Assembly: GCF_943733665.1 (NCBI RefSeq)
Contig: NZ_OX030782.1
Coordinates: 3,954,501 to 4,018,500, forward strand
Direction: 5' to 3'
DNA length: 64,000 nucleotides
Source of the DNA: Aquimarina sp. Aq107
GTDB lineage: Bacteria > Bacteroidota > Bacteroidia > Flavobacteriales > Flavobacteriaceae
This document shows, one piece after another, positions 9,341-17,938 of the stretch. The position numbers and the translations under genes are program-made. How positions within the stretch are numbered: position 1 is the first letter of the stretch; each line of letters opens with the position of its first letter. A model generated the notes under the pieces. The model saw nothing but the letters and a program-made list of their open reading frames with translations. It searched no databases and was not told where the DNA came from.

Positions 9341-9871
9341 ATGAGCGCAGCAAATCGCGAAAGTTTCGATGTACTAATCGAAATTCCAAAAGGAAGCCGA
9401 AATAAATATGAATACGATTTTGATATAAAAAAGATCCGCTACGATCGCATGATCTTTTCTTCTATGATGTATCCAGCAGATTATGGATTTATCCCAGAAA
9501 CTTTAGCATTAGATGGTGACCCACTTGATGTTCTAGTATTGGTAACAGAACCTACATTTCCTGGATGTGTAATGGAAGTTAAACCAATAGGTGTTTTTCA
9601 TATGACCGATGAAAAAGGTCCAGATGAAAAAATCATTTGTGTACCTGTGGCAGATCCTATCGCTAGTCGTTTAGCCGATCTAAAAGAAATGAATCCACAC
9701 CTTATAAAAGAAATAGAACATTTCTTCCAAGTATACAAGGATTTAGAAGAGAAAAAAGTAGATGTTGGTGGCTGGGGAAATATAGATGAAGCCAGAGAAA
9801 TCATCAAAGCCTGTGTAAAACGTTTTGAGGATATGCCAAATAAACCAAAAGGTTTATTCAGTATTCACTAA
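9341..9871 (+). CDS. ppa: inorganic pyrophosphatase (soluble, family I)
   Basis: Hydrolyses pyrophosphate to phosphate in the cytoplasm and pulls biosynthetic reactions forward. Seen: VLIEIPKGSRNKYEYD, RMIFSSMMYPADYGFIPETLALDGDPLDVLVL (metal- and PPi-binding aspartates) and the later KDLE region. I use the ATG at 9341 (MSAANRESFDV), giving 176 residues, the normal size; the in-frame TTG 69 bp upstream adds residues unlike the family and precedes the promoter element. It is followed by a terminator and then by the membrane pyrophosphatase. Confidence 0.95.
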   Translation: MSAANRESFDVLIEIPKGSRNKYEYDFDIKKIRYDRMIFSSMMYPADYGFIPETLALDGDPLDVLVLVTEPTFPGCVMEVKPIGVFHMTDEKGPDEKIICVPVADPIASRLADLKEMNPHLIKEIEHFFQVYKDLEEKKVDVGGWGNIDEAREIIKACVKRFEDMPNKPKGLFSIH

Positions 9872-9893
9872 AGTCTATACAAAAAATAAATAA

Positions 9894-9936
9894 AAGCGCA
9901 ATATTTTGTTAAGAATATTGCGCTTTTTCTTTTTAG
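9894..9936 (+). terminator. intrinsic terminator of ppa
   Basis: AAGCGCAATATT (9894-9905) pairs with AATATTGCGCTT (9914-9925) around an 8-base loop, followed by a T-rich tail. Confidence 0.85.
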
Positions 9937-9982
9937 CTTTATTTCACTACATTTAGTGACTAATTAACTAAAAATACATTTA

Positions 9983-12391
9983 ATGGAATCAAATATGATT
10001 TATATGCCAATTGTTTTGGCATTATTAGGGCTTATTTATATGCTGGTTAAAAAATCTTGGGTAATGAAACAAGATGCCGGTGATGGAAAAATGAAAGAAA
10101 TTTCAGATCATATATACGAAGGAGCCTTAGCTTTCCTAAATGCAGAGTACAAATTACTTGCAATATTTGTAGTAATAGTAAGTGTATTACTTACTATTGT
10201 ATCTTTTGTAGTACCAACTACTCATTGGTTAATTGTTATTGCTTTTATATTTGGAGCGGTTTTCTCTGCTTTTGCAGGTAATATAGGGATGAAAATTGCT
10301 ACCAAAACCAATGTAAGAACTACACAAGCGGCTCGTAGTAGTTTACCAAATGCATTAAAGATTTCTTTTGGTGGAGGTACGGTAATGGGTCTTGGTGTTG
10401 CTGGTTTAGCAGTTTTAGGATTAACTGCGTTTTTTATTGTCTTTTTTCATTATTTTATGGGAGGACAATGGACCAACACATCTGATATGACTGTTGTTCT
10501 AGAAACTTTAGCAGGATTCTCCTTAGGAGCTGAATCTATTGCTTTGTTTGCTCGTGTTGGTGGAGGAATTTACACCAAAGCTGCAGATGTAGGAGCGGAT
10601 TTAGTTGGAAAAGTAGAAGCAGGAATCCCAGAAGATGATCCTCGTAATCCTGCTACTATTGCAGATAACGTTGGAGATAATGTTGGAGATGTTGCTGGTA
10701 TGGGTGCAGATTTATTTGGTTCCTACGTAGCTACAGTATTAGCAGCGATGGTACTAGGTAATTATATCATTAAAGATATGGGAGGAAATATCGTTAGCGA
10801 AGGATTTGATGGAATTGGACCTGTTTTATTACCCGTTGCAATAGCAGGAGCTGGAATTATTATTTCTATTATCGGAACGATGCTCGTAAAAATAAAAAGT
10901 AACGATGCCAAAGAAGCTCAAGTTATGGGGGCTCTTAACATAGGAAACTGGACATCTATAGCATTAGTTGCCGCCTCTTGTTTTGCTTTATGTACATATA
11001 TGCTTCCTGAAACTATGAAAATGGAATTTTTCGGAGAAGGTTTAATTGATATTTCTTCAATGCGTGTATTTTATGCCACATTGGTTGGTCTTTTTGTAGG
11101 AGGAGTTATTTCTGCAGTTACCGAATATTATACCGGTTTAGGTAAAAAACCTATATTAGAAATTGTGCAAAAATCAAGTACTGGAGCGGGGACTAACATT
11201 ATCGCTGGTCTAGCTACGGGTATGATCTCCACTTTTTCCTCCGTTTTATTATTTGCCGGAGCTATTTGGGCTTCATACGCTTTTGCTGGATTTTATGGAG
11301 TAGCTATGGCTGCATCCGCTATGATGGCTACGACAGCAATGCAATTAGCAATTGATGCTTTTGGACCTATTGCTGATAATGCCGGAGGGATTGCAGAAAT
11401 GAGTGAACAAGAACCAATCGTAAGAGAACGAACTGATATTTTAGACTCAGTAGGAAATACAACAGCTGCAACTGGAAAAGGATTTGCTATTGCATCTGCA
11501 GCGTTAACCTCCTTAGCCCTATTTGCTGCATATGTAACATTTACAGAAATTGACGGAATCAACATCTTTAAAGCACCTGTATTAGCAATGTTATTTGTTG
11601 GTGGAATGGTGCCTGTAGTATTCTCTGCCTTAGCTATGAATGCGGTAGGAAAAGCTGCAATGGAAATGGTATATGAAGTGCGTCGACAATTTAAAGAGAT
11701 ACCCGGAATTATGGAAGGAACTGGGAAACCGGAATATGACAAATGTGTTGCAATCTCGACAAAAGCGTCCTTGAGAGAAATGATGTTACCTGGATTACTA
11801 ACTATAGGATTTCCATTAGCAATTGCTTTTATTCCCATGATTTTTGGAATGAATAATCAGGCTATAGCAGAAATGTTAGGTGGATATATGGCCGGAGTTA
11901 CAGTTTCTGGTGTTTTATGGGCTATATTCCAAAATAACGCCGGTGGAGCTTGGGATAATGCTAAAAAATCATTTGAAGCAGGTGTAGAAATAAATGGAGA
12001 AATGACTTATAAAGGTTCCGATGCTCATAAAGCAGCCGTAACTGGAGATACTGTTGGAGATCCTTTTAAAGATACTTCTGGACCTTCTATGAACATCTTA
12101 ATAAAATTAACATGTCTAATCGGTCTTGTAATTGCACCTATTCTTGGTGGACATACTTCTGAAACCGCTGTTGCGACCAATGAAATAGAAGTTATAGAAA
12201 CAACATCTTCTTCTGATAAAACGGGAAAATTAATTCAAGTTGAAATGAACATGGATGGTGATATTGCAAATGCTAAAGTTACTATAACCAAAACAGTCAA
12301 TGGAAAAACTTCTACCGAAGTAAAAAAACTTAATGGGACAGAGAAAGATGTAAAGATTAAAATTGAAGAAATAAAAGCTTCAATAAAGTAA
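9983..12391 (+). CDS. hppA: membrane-bound ion-pumping pyrophosphatase with C-terminal extension
   Basis: Couples PPi hydrolysis to H+ and/or Na+ export. 802 residues, about 16 membrane spans. Catalytic segments: [56 protein letters not shown] and, near the C-terminus, NAKK and [23 protein letters not shown] has Ala at the position where K+-independent enzymes carry Lys, so a K+-dependent enzyme is predicted. After the last span ([17 protein letters not shown], about residue 730) some 65 residues of hydrophilic, Thr/Lys-rich sequence follow ([20 protein letters not shown]), not part of the catalytic core. It lies next to ppa but behind a terminator. Confidence 0.95.
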   Translation: MESNMIYMPIVLALLGLIYMLVKKSWVMKQDAGDGKMKEISDHIYEGALAFLNAEYKLLAIFVVIVSVLLTIVSFVVPTTHWLIVIAFIFGAVFSAFAGNIGMKIATKTNVRTTQAARSSLPNALKISFGGGTVMGLGVAGLAVLGLTAFFIVFFHYFMGGQWTNTSDMTVVLETLAGFSLGAESIALFARVGGGIYTKAADVGADLVGKVEAGIPEDDPRNPATIADNVGDNVGDVAGMGADLFGSYVATVLAAMVLGNYIIKDMGGNIVSEGFDGIGPVLLPVAIAGAGIIISIIGTMLVKIKSNDAKEAQVMGALNIGNWTSIALVAASCFALCTYMLPETMKMEFFGEGLIDISSMRVFYATLVGLFVGGVISAVTEYYTGLGKKPILEIVQKSSTGAGTNIIAGLATGMISTFSSVLLFAGAIWASYAFAGFYGVAMAASAMMATTAMQLAIDAFGPIADNAGGIAEMSEQEPIVRERTDILDSVGNTTAATGKGFAIASAALTSLALFAAYVTFTEIDGINIFKAPVLAMLFVGGMVPVVFSALAMNAVGKAAMEMVYEVRRQFKEIPGIMEGTGKPEYDKCVAISTKASLREMMLPGLLTIGFPLAIAFIPMIFGMNNQAIAEMLGGYMAGVTVSGVLWAIFQNNAGGAWDNAKKSFEAGVEINGEMTYKGSDAHKAAVTGDTVGDPFKDTSGPSMNILIKLTCLIGLVIAPILGGHTSETAVATNEIEVIETTSSSDKTGKLIQVEMNMDGDIANAKVTITKTVNGKTSTEVKKLNGTEKDVKIKIEEIKASIK

Positions 12392-12410
12392 TATTAAAGC
12401 TATTTAATAA

Positions 12411-12440
12411 AAAAACCTCGCTATTTAGCGGGGTTTTTTA
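12411..12440 (+). terminator. intrinsic terminator of hppA
   Basis: AAACCTCGC and GCGGGGTTT form a stem with one G-T pair around TATTTA, followed by TTTT. Confidence 0.8.
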
Positions 12441-12471
12441 TCTTTATATTGCTACTATAATTAAAACTATA

Positions 12472-13470
12472 ATGTTCAAAAAAAAACCACTACGAATTAA
12501 TTCTTACCTAGGATATGGAACCACAAACAGATTAAGAGCAACTGGTAGAGCACTAGAAGATGAAAATGTCAATTTTGATGGAAATACTGGAGCTTTCAAA
12601 ACATTACGAAACATTTATCGACAATTCGAAAGTGATGAAATTAGAAAAACTTATATCAATCTAAAACTATCTAATGGAGAAAAATTTACCACAATCACCG
12701 ATGCCGAAGGATACTATAACTTTGATGAAATTATATCAAACCCTAATGAATTACTAAATAAAGAAGGATATATTAATTATACAGTTTCCTATCAAAATCC
12801 AGGTAACAAGAAAGTAATTCAATCAAATACCTTTAAAGGAAAAATGTTAGTCCCTTCTAAAAATGCTTCTTATGGTATAATCAGTGATATTGATGATACA
12901 ATTCTGCATACAGGTGTAGCATCTATCTTAAAGTGGCGAGTTATTGCAAACACTTTTTTTAAAAATTTTGACAGGAGATTACCGCTTGAAGGAACTGTCC
13001 AATTTTATCAGAAACTGAAACTTGGTAAAGCCAAAAAATCAACTAATCCAATTTTTTATGTTAGTAATAGTCCTTGGAACTTATATGATTATTTAACCGC
13101 TTTTTTAAAAAAACATTACTTCCCAGAAGGACCTATTTTATTACGAGATTTCAGAACACCTTTTGACAAAACACCAAAACCAACAGCTCCACATAAACAG
13201 TCAGAAATTTTAAATATCCTAAAAATATATTCTGATTTAAAGTTCATACTTATTGGAGACAGTGGCGAAAAAGATGCAAATATTTATACAGAAATCGCGG
13301 AACAATTTCCCGACCGAATATTAGCAATTTATCTGAGAAGCGTTAATCATAAAAGAAAGGAAAAACGAATCATGGATATTATTAATTCTTTTACCATTAC
13401 TCCTATCCTACTTGTTCACTCATCACAAGAAGCGGAAGAACATGCAAGAAAACATGGATTTATAGATTAA
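12472..13470 (+). CDS. App1-like phosphatase (DUF2183)
   Basis: 332 residues. The C-terminal half carries YGIISDIDDTILHTGV (HAD-type DxDxT nucleophile motif, about residue 140), FYVSNSPWNLYDYL (motif II Ser), LRDFRTPFDKTPKPTAPHKQ and FILIGDSGEKDANIY (motif III Asp), the pattern of the App1 catalytic domain, known in yeast as a phosphatidate phosphatase. The N-terminal half (LSNGEKFTTITDAEGYYNFD) looks like a beta-rich accessory domain. No signal peptide, so cytoplasmic. Its stop overlaps by 4 bp the stop of the convergent repressor gene. The substrate in this organism is unknown. Confidence 0.85.
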   Translation: MFKKKPLRINSYLGYGTTNRLRATGRALEDENVNFDGNTGAFKTLRNIYRQFESDEIRKTYINLKLSNGEKFTTITDAEGYYNFDEIISNPNELLNKEGYINYTVSYQNPGNKKVIQSNTFKGKMLVPSKNASYGIISDIDDTILHTGVASILKWRVIANTFFKNFDRRLPLEGTVQFYQKLKLGKAKKSTNPIFYVSNSPWNLYDYLTAFLKKHYFPEGPILLRDFRTPFDKTPKPTAPHKQSEILNILKIYSDLKFILIGDSGEKDANIYTEIAEQFPDRILAIYLRSVNHKRKEKRIMDIINSFTITPILLVHSSQEAEEHARKHGFID

Positions 13471-14234
13471 TTTTTTAGACTTCTAACTTCAGATGTCAAA
13501 ACCATCATCGCATCCTGTAATTGTTTAATACTAGCAGTATCAGAATTTGCATCAATATTAAAACTAAGTTTACTGTTCACTTCCCAAATCTCCACTATTT
13601 GATGCGTATGAATTGTAAATGGTAAATAATCAGTATTCAGAGAAATTAACGTCAACACTGATGAATCTTCATTCTTTCTAACTTTCTTCACCACTACACT
13701 ATCTTGTAAAACCACAACATACAAAGCATTACTACTCAATTCCGACAGATTATTTACAGCTTTTCCAATAACCCATTCTTTAGGCTCCAAAACAGGCAGC
13801 ATACTATCTCCTTCAACCTGAAACCCTCTATAAGTAGCATTCCTATATTCTGGTAATGGTATATCAAACGCAGGCAATTGTTGATACCAATCCACATCCT
13901 GAACGTTATGCGGATAACCGGCCGCGGCCTTTACATTAACAAGAACAATATTTTCATTATTCTCTGAATCCACAGTAACCACCTTAGGTGCAACATCACC
14001 GTTATGTAACTGGATTCTCTTTTGATCACTCTCGCCAAACAACCATAAAGGATTCACTCCAAACTCCTGAAGCAATTTAGAAACTACTTTTCCTGAAATT
14101 TTTGTTTTTCCTCTTTCTATATCCGCTGTAGAATTCTTAATATTCAAAACCTTAGCAAAATCAGATTGCGTAAAATGATTTTCCTCGCGGATTGATTTAA
14201 AGCGTTGAATGGTTTGGTTAGTTAAATTATCCAT
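13467..14234 (-). CDS. LexA-like self-cleaving repressor (XRE HTH + S24 peptidase)
   Basis: 255 residues. N-terminal XRE helix-turn-helix (about 8-62: IREENHFTQSDFAKVLNIKN, TADIERGKTKISGKVVSKLL). C-terminal S24 domain with VKAAAGYP (predicted Ala105-Gly106 scissile bond), nucleophile Ser144 in VEGDSMLPVL and Lys183 or Lys184 in SVVVKKVRKN. The distances (39 from cleavage site to Ser, 39 to Lys) agree with LexA and UmuD. A final 45-residue tail contains a short helix. Divergent from a DUF559/radical SAM/DUF4130 operon, with two identical palindromes between. I infer a DNA-damage-relieved repressor. A prophage repressor is the alternative, but no phage genes are nearby. Confidence 0.88.
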   Translation of the reverse strand: MDNLTNQTIQRFKSIREENHFTQSDFAKVLNIKNSTADIERGKTKISGKVVSKLLQEFGVNPLWLFGESDQKRIQLHNGDVAPKVVTVDSENNENIVLVNVKAAAGYPHNVQDVDWYQQLPAFDIPLPEYRNATYRGFQVEGDSMLPVLEPKEWVIGKAVNNLSELSSNALYVVVLQDSVVVKKVRKNEDSSVLTLISLNTDYLPFTIHTHQIVEIWEVNSKLSFNIDANSDTASIKQLQDAMMVLTSEVRSLKN

Positions 14235-14310
14235 ACAACTATTATTTATTTATTAGCATACATTTCTGTTACTCCGGTTAGGGATAATTATGTAACAAAT
14301 ATACTGTTTT

Positions 14311-14366
14311 TTGGAATAATTCCAATTTTAACACTATTTCATTTTTATTTTGTTGGAATAATTCCA
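14311..14366. promoter_or_regulatory. paired operators TTGGAATAATTCCA in divergent promoter
   Basis: TTGGAATAATTCCAA at 14311-14325 and TTGGAATAATTCCA at 14353-14366. Both are palindromes centred on the same A, and their centres are 42 bp apart, four turns of B-DNA. The second lies 36 bp before the ATG at 14402. They are the obvious binding sites for the divergent S24 repressor, with cooperative or looped binding likely. Confidence 0.75.
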
Positions 14367-14401
14367 TAAATTTGGAAAAATTACTAGTCAACTATAATCT
14401 T

Positions 14402-14782
14402 ATGAGATCACAAATTGTATTACATCAACCGGAATCAGAAAAAATCATTAAGTATTCATTAAATAATTCTATTCCAGCAACAGAAGAACTTTATGAAAGT
14501 TTAACCAAGAAAGGGTTTTATTTCCTTAGGAATCACAAGGTTGATAATTATACTTTTAACTTTTATTGTCCTGTATTAAAAATCGCCATAGAAATAGATG
14601 GGTATGCCCATGAATTTTCTGAAGTATATAGTCAGGATGCTCCTAAAAAATTACACATTCATTCCTTAGGTATAACAGTATTACGTTTTACGGACTATCA
14701 AATCCTTGTTGACATTGAAGAAATATTTAGAGCATTAAAGCACGAAATCAAGACATCCAATCAAAATTCGTATGTCGTTTGA
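14402..14782 (+). CDS. DUF559 domain protein (restriction-endonuclease-like fold)
   Basis: About 126 residues from the ATG at 14402 (MRSQIVLHQPESEK); a TTG at 14372 in frame would start only 6 bp beyond the second operator. NFYCPVLKIAIEIDGYAHEF and LHIHSLGITVLRFTDYQILVDIEEIF are the DUF559 pattern, related to very-short-patch-repair endonucleases; the Asp and Glu of YCPVLKIAIEIDG would be metal ligands. The 3' end overlaps the radical SAM gene by 11 bp, so the two are translationally coupled. Its position directly behind the operators makes it the first gene of the repressor-controlled operon. Confidence 0.8.
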   Translation: MRSQIVLHQPESEKIIKYSLNNSIPATEELYESLTKKGFYFLRNHKVDNYTFNFYCPVLKIAIEIDGYAHEFSEVYSQDAPKKLHIHSLGITVLRFTDYQILVDIEEIFRALKHEIKTSNQNSYVV

Positions 14783-16034
14783 TAGAATCACTGCAAAACT
14801 ATCGATTCTTGCCGATGCAGCTAAATACGATGTATCTTGTGCAAGTAGTGGAGGAAAAAGAGCAAATACACAAAAAGGATTAGGCAATAATACCGGAATG
14901 GGTATATGCCATAGTTATACAGAAGACGGACGCTGTGTATCCCTATTAAAAATTTTACTTACTAATCACTGTATATTTGATTGCGCATACTGTGTTACCA
15001 GAAAAAGCAATGATATAAAAAGAGCCGCATTTAAAATCCAAGAGGTAGTCGACCTGACTATAAATTTTTACAGAAGAAACTATATAGAAGGTTTATTTTT
15101 AAGTTCTGGAATTTTTAAAAATCCTGACTATACCATGGAACGCTTAGTAGCAGTAGCCAAGAAACTAAGACTAGAAGAGAATTTTAACGGCTACATTCAT
15201 TTAAAATCTATCCCGGGCGCAAGTGATGAACTTATGAGAGAAGCTGGACTTTATGCGGATCGATTAAGCGTCAACATTGAAATCCCCACAATATCAGGGC
15301 TAAAACTATTGGCTCCAGACAAAAAACATGAGGATTTCATAAAACCTATGAGAAAGGTGAAAAATGAAATAATTCGTTACAAATCTGAACAAAAGTCGAT
15401 AAAAAACACTCCTAAATATGCTCCAGCAGGTCAAAGTACTCAAATGATTATTGGAGCAACCGGAGAGAGTGATAGAGATATAATGTATTCTGCAAACTAT
15501 TATTATAAAAAATTTAATATGCGCAGAGTTTATTATTCAGGTTATATTCCAATAACCACAGATAATCGATTACCTTCTATACAAACAGAAGTACCAATTT
15601 TAAGAGAAAACAGATTATACCAAACTGATTGGTTACTGCGCTTTTATGGGTTTTCGATCCAAGAACTATTAAACGAGCAACATAAAAACCTAGAATTAGA
15701 TATAGATCCAAAATTGAGCTGGGCATTACGAAACATGCAGCTTTTTCCGATTGATATTAATAAAGCTGATAAAAATATAATTGCTAGAGTACCCGGAATC
15801 GGAATGCAATCAGTATACAAAATACTACAAGCTAGAAGATTTAGAAAATTAGATTGGTCACATCTTAAGGCGATTGGTATTTCTCTAAACAGGTCAAAAT
15901 ATTTTATAACCTGTAATTCTACCAATTTTTTTCATAAAGATATAGCTCCATTAGACTTAAAAAAACTTATCATGAATTCTTCCAAAAGTAAGCACGATAA
16001 ATATTTCACAAATCAATTAAGTCTATTTCCTTAA
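14772..16034 (+). CDS. putative DNA modification/repair radical SAM protein (TIGR03916 type)
   Basis: 420 residues. The radical SAM cluster motif is TNHCIFDCAYCVTR (CxxxCxxC), preceded by GMGICHSYTEDGRCVSLLKILL. Later ESDRDIMYSANYYYKKFNMR, RVYYSGYIPI and a C-terminal helix-hairpin-helix DNA-binding segment (NIIARVPGIGMQSVYKILQA) are seen. This matches the family annotated as a putative DNA modification/repair radical SAM protein, which usually stands beside a DUF4130 partner, as here (10 bp downstream). The chemical substrate is not known. Regulation by the S24 repressor is inferred from the shared upstream operators. Confidence 0.88.
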   Translation: MSFDRITAKLSILADAAKYDVSCASSGGKRANTQKGLGNNTGMGICHSYTEDGRCVSLLKILLTNHCIFDCAYCVTRKSNDIKRAAFKIQEVVDLTINFYRRNYIEGLFLSSGIFKNPDYTMERLVAVAKKLRLEENFNGYIHLKSIPGASDELMREAGLYADRLSVNIEIPTISGLKLLAPDKKHEDFIKPMRKVKNEIIRYKSEQKSIKNTPKYAPAGQSTQMIIGATGESDRDIMYSANYYYKKFNMRRVYYSGYIPITTDNRLPSIQTEVPILRENRLYQTDWLLRFYGFSIQELLNEQHKNLELDIDPKLSWALRNMQLFPIDINKADKNIIARVPGIGMQSVYKILQARRFRKLDWSHLKAIGISLNRSKYFITCNSTNFFHKDIAPLDLKKLIMNSSKSKHDKYFTNQLSLFP

Positions 16035-16044
16035 ACGAAATACT

Positions 16045-16818
16045 ATGAATCCGCAAACTATTTTATTATACGATGGAAGTTTTGATGGATTCTTATCATG
16101 CGTTTTTATAATCTATGAGCAAAAAATTAATTCACCAATTATACAAAAACAACAGGAAATAAATAATCAATTATTTACGATTTCCGAAACAGTCCATACG
16201 GATAAAGCTAAAGCCAAAAGAGTCTGGAAAGGTATCCAAAGTAAAACTGACGTATCACAACAAAAAATTCTTTTCAGAGCCTTCTTAAGTGAAATTAAAG
16301 GTGTAGAAAACACCATATTTTCTTATATAAAGAACACTTTTAAGACAACAAATTCTAAATTCATTGATTATAGCAACAAAGATATTCTTAAAATAAGCCA
16401 AGTAGCCAAGATGGTTAGTAGAGAAAAGCATCGTATGGAAGCTTTTGTAAGATTTAAAAAAACCAAAGATAAAATCTACACTGCTACTGTAGAACCTGAT
16501 TTTAATGTATTACCATTATTAATCCATCACTTTAAGGATAGATATGCTGATCAAAAATGGTTAATTTATGATATTAAAAGAGCTTACGGAATATTTTATA
16601 ATCTTCACGAAGTAGAGATCGTTACTTTAGACTATTTTTCCAAACATACCACTACAATAAATAAAGAATATTACACCAATGATGAACTGGAATTCCAACA
16701 ATTATGGAAAACGTATTTCAACAACGTTAATATAAAATCTAGGAAAAATTCAAAGCTACATATACAACATCTTCCAAAACGGTATTGGAAATACTTGATC
16801 GAAAAAAACAATATATAA
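16045..16818 (+). CDS. DUF4130 / TIGR03915 family putative DNA metabolism protein
   Basis: 257 residues. It starts MNPQTILLYDGSFDGFLSCV, then KAKRVWKGIQSKT, MVSREKHRMEAFVRFKKTKD, VEPDFNVLPLLIHHFKDRYADQ and WLIYDIKRAYGIFYN, the pattern of the family always coupled to the radical SAM protein upstream. It resembles part of uracil-DNA-glycosylase-associated architectures, but its role is unproven. Third gene of the operon, 10 bp behind the radical SAM gene. Confidence 0.85.
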   Translation: MNPQTILLYDGSFDGFLSCVFIIYEQKINSPIIQKQQEINNQLFTISETVHTDKAKAKRVWKGIQSKTDVSQQKILFRAFLSEIKGVENTIFSYIKNTFKTTNSKFIDYSNKDILKISQVAKMVSREKHRMEAFVRFKKTKDKIYTATVEPDFNVLPLLIHHFKDRYADQKWLIYDIKRAYGIFYNLHEVEIVTLDYFSKHTTTINKEYYTNDELEFQQLWKTYFNNVNIKSRKNSKLHIQHLPKRYWKYLIEKNNI

Positions 16819-16828
16819 AATAAAATGT

Positions 16829-16836
16829 TAAATTTG
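16829..16836 (+). promoter_or_regulatory. candidate -7 element for the Ala-rich lipoprotein gene
   Basis: TAAATTTG fits TAnnTTTG, 35 bp before the ATG at 16872. Confidence 0.4.
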
Positions 16837-16871
16837 GCGTTCAATAACCCAATTAACTATATCTATCAATT

Positions 16872-17237
16872 ATGAAAAGATTATTTTTAGGAGCAATTGC
16901 TCTAACGTTAGCCGTTTCAGTAACTTCTTGTAAAGACACAACAAAAGCAGAAGATGCTGCTAGTGATGCTGTTGAAGAAGTAAAAGAAGCTGCTGAAGAA
17001 GCAAAAGAAGCTGCTGGAGAAGCAGTAGAAGAAGCAAAAGAAGCTGCTGGAGAAGTAGTAGATTCAGTAAAAGCTGCTGCTGGAGAAGCAGTAGACGGTG
17101 CGGTTGATGCTGCAAAAGATGCTGCAGGTGATGCAGTTGATGCTGCAAAAGACGCTGCCGGTGACGCAGTTGATGCTGCAAAAGATGCAGTAAAAGACGG
17201 AGCTAATAAAGCTACTGATGCACTTAAAAAGCAATAA
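16872..17237 (+). CDS. Ala-rich lipoprotein with 11-residue amphipathic repeats
   Basis: 121 residues. The signal MKRLFLGAIALTLAVSVTSC ends in a lipobox (VTSC), so it is a predicted lipoprotein. The mature part is built almost only from A, E, K, D, V and G with an 11-residue period, clearest in three units of the DAAKDAAGDAV kind. The DNA repeats too, with 33-bp units differing mostly at third codon positions (about 17107-17190). Such repeats form amphipathic helices as in LEA proteins and apolipoproteins; a stabilising or surface-coating role in the envelope is a guess. Stand-alone gene between its own promoter element and a terminator. Confidence 0.8.
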   Translation: MKRLFLGAIALTLAVSVTSCKDTTKAEDAASDAVEEVKEAAEEAKEAAGEAVEEAKEAAGEVVDSVKAAAGEAVDGAVDAAKDAAGDAVDAAKDAAGDAVDAAKDAVKDGANKATDALKKQ

Positions 17238-17256
17238 TATATAGTCATATATATGT

Positions 17257-17286
17257 AAAAACCCTTCCTGTTTGGAAGGGTTTTTT
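17257..17286. terminator. bidirectional terminator
   Basis: AAAACCCTTCC and GGAAGGGTTTT around a 5-base loop, T-tracts on both strands. It serves the lipoprotein gene and the convergent nitroreductase gene. Confidence 0.9.
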
Positions 17287-17291
17287 ATTTG

Positions 17292-17867
17292 CTAATCAAG
17301 CCATTTTACTTTCTCTTCGACTGGATTTCTTTTAGAAGACAATTCATCTTCTTTATCATAATTACCTATATAAAGAAAACCTAAACATCTTTCTCCTTCT
17401 TCAAGTTCAAAAAACTCGCCTGCATATTTTACTAATGCGGGACTACTCCAATAACACCCAATATTATTAGCCGCACACGTAAGCCACATATTCTGGACAG
17501 CCATAGCAGTTGCAGCTATTTCTTCCCATTCAGGAACTCGTTCTTTAGCATCTCTTTGCATACATATAGCTATAATAGTATCAGAAGCATCACATTTATC
17601 TTTGATCTTTTTAACTTTAAATGGTGAAAACTTATCATCTGGTGTGATATCGGTATAGGTATCTGATAAAAAAATTCCTAGTCTACCTTTTGCTTCTCCA
17701 CGTACGACCTTAAAACGCCACGGTTCTGTTAACCGATGTGTAGGAGCCCAATTTGCATTCTCCAATAAGCTTTTAATAAATTCTTTAGAAACTGGCTTAT
17801 TATTATATTGAGAAGGAAAAATTGCTCTGCGTTCTCTAATAACCTTATTTAAATATTCATTATTCAT
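17292..17867 (-). CDS. nitroreductase family FMN oxidoreductase
   Basis: 191 residues. IRERRAIFPSQYNNKPVSKEFIKSLLENANWAPTHRLTEPWRFKVV is the FMN-phosphate-binding N-terminal motif of the nitroreductase fold; ATAMAVQNMWLTCAANNIGCYWSS and LGFLYIGNYDKEDE are the second FMN-contacting region. A homodimeric NAD(P)H-dependent flavoenzyme is expected; the substrate cannot be told. Monocistronic. Confidence 0.9.
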   Translation of the reverse strand: MNNEYLNKVIRERRAIFPSQYNNKPVSKEFIKSLLENANWAPTHRLTEPWRFKVVRGEAKGRLGIFLSDTYTDITPDDKFSPFKVKKIKDKCDASDTIIAICMQRDAKERVPEWEEIAATAMAVQNMWLTCAANNIGCYWSSPALVKYAGEFFELEEGERCLGFLYIGNYDKEDELSSKRNPVEEKVKWLD

Positions 17868-17938
17868 GAATTTTATGTTTTTAATGTAAAGTTATTATTA
17901 ATATTGAGACGAATAAAAATAAAATCCCAATTTAGATC

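Noticed and set aside
11293..11838. 181-aa ORF on the minus strand
   Set aside because: Antisense to hppA; Ala/Ile-rich composition mirrors the membrane helices of the pump.
13467..16818. Prophage with CI-like repressor
   Set aside because: The repressor type would fit, but no phage structural, lysis or integrase genes are near, and the divergent genes are DNA repair-type.
16853..17248. Ala/Ser-rich and Gln/Leu-rich ORFs on the minus strand
   Set aside because: Antisense shadows of the 11-mer repeat lipoprotein gene; repetitive DNA keeps several frames open.
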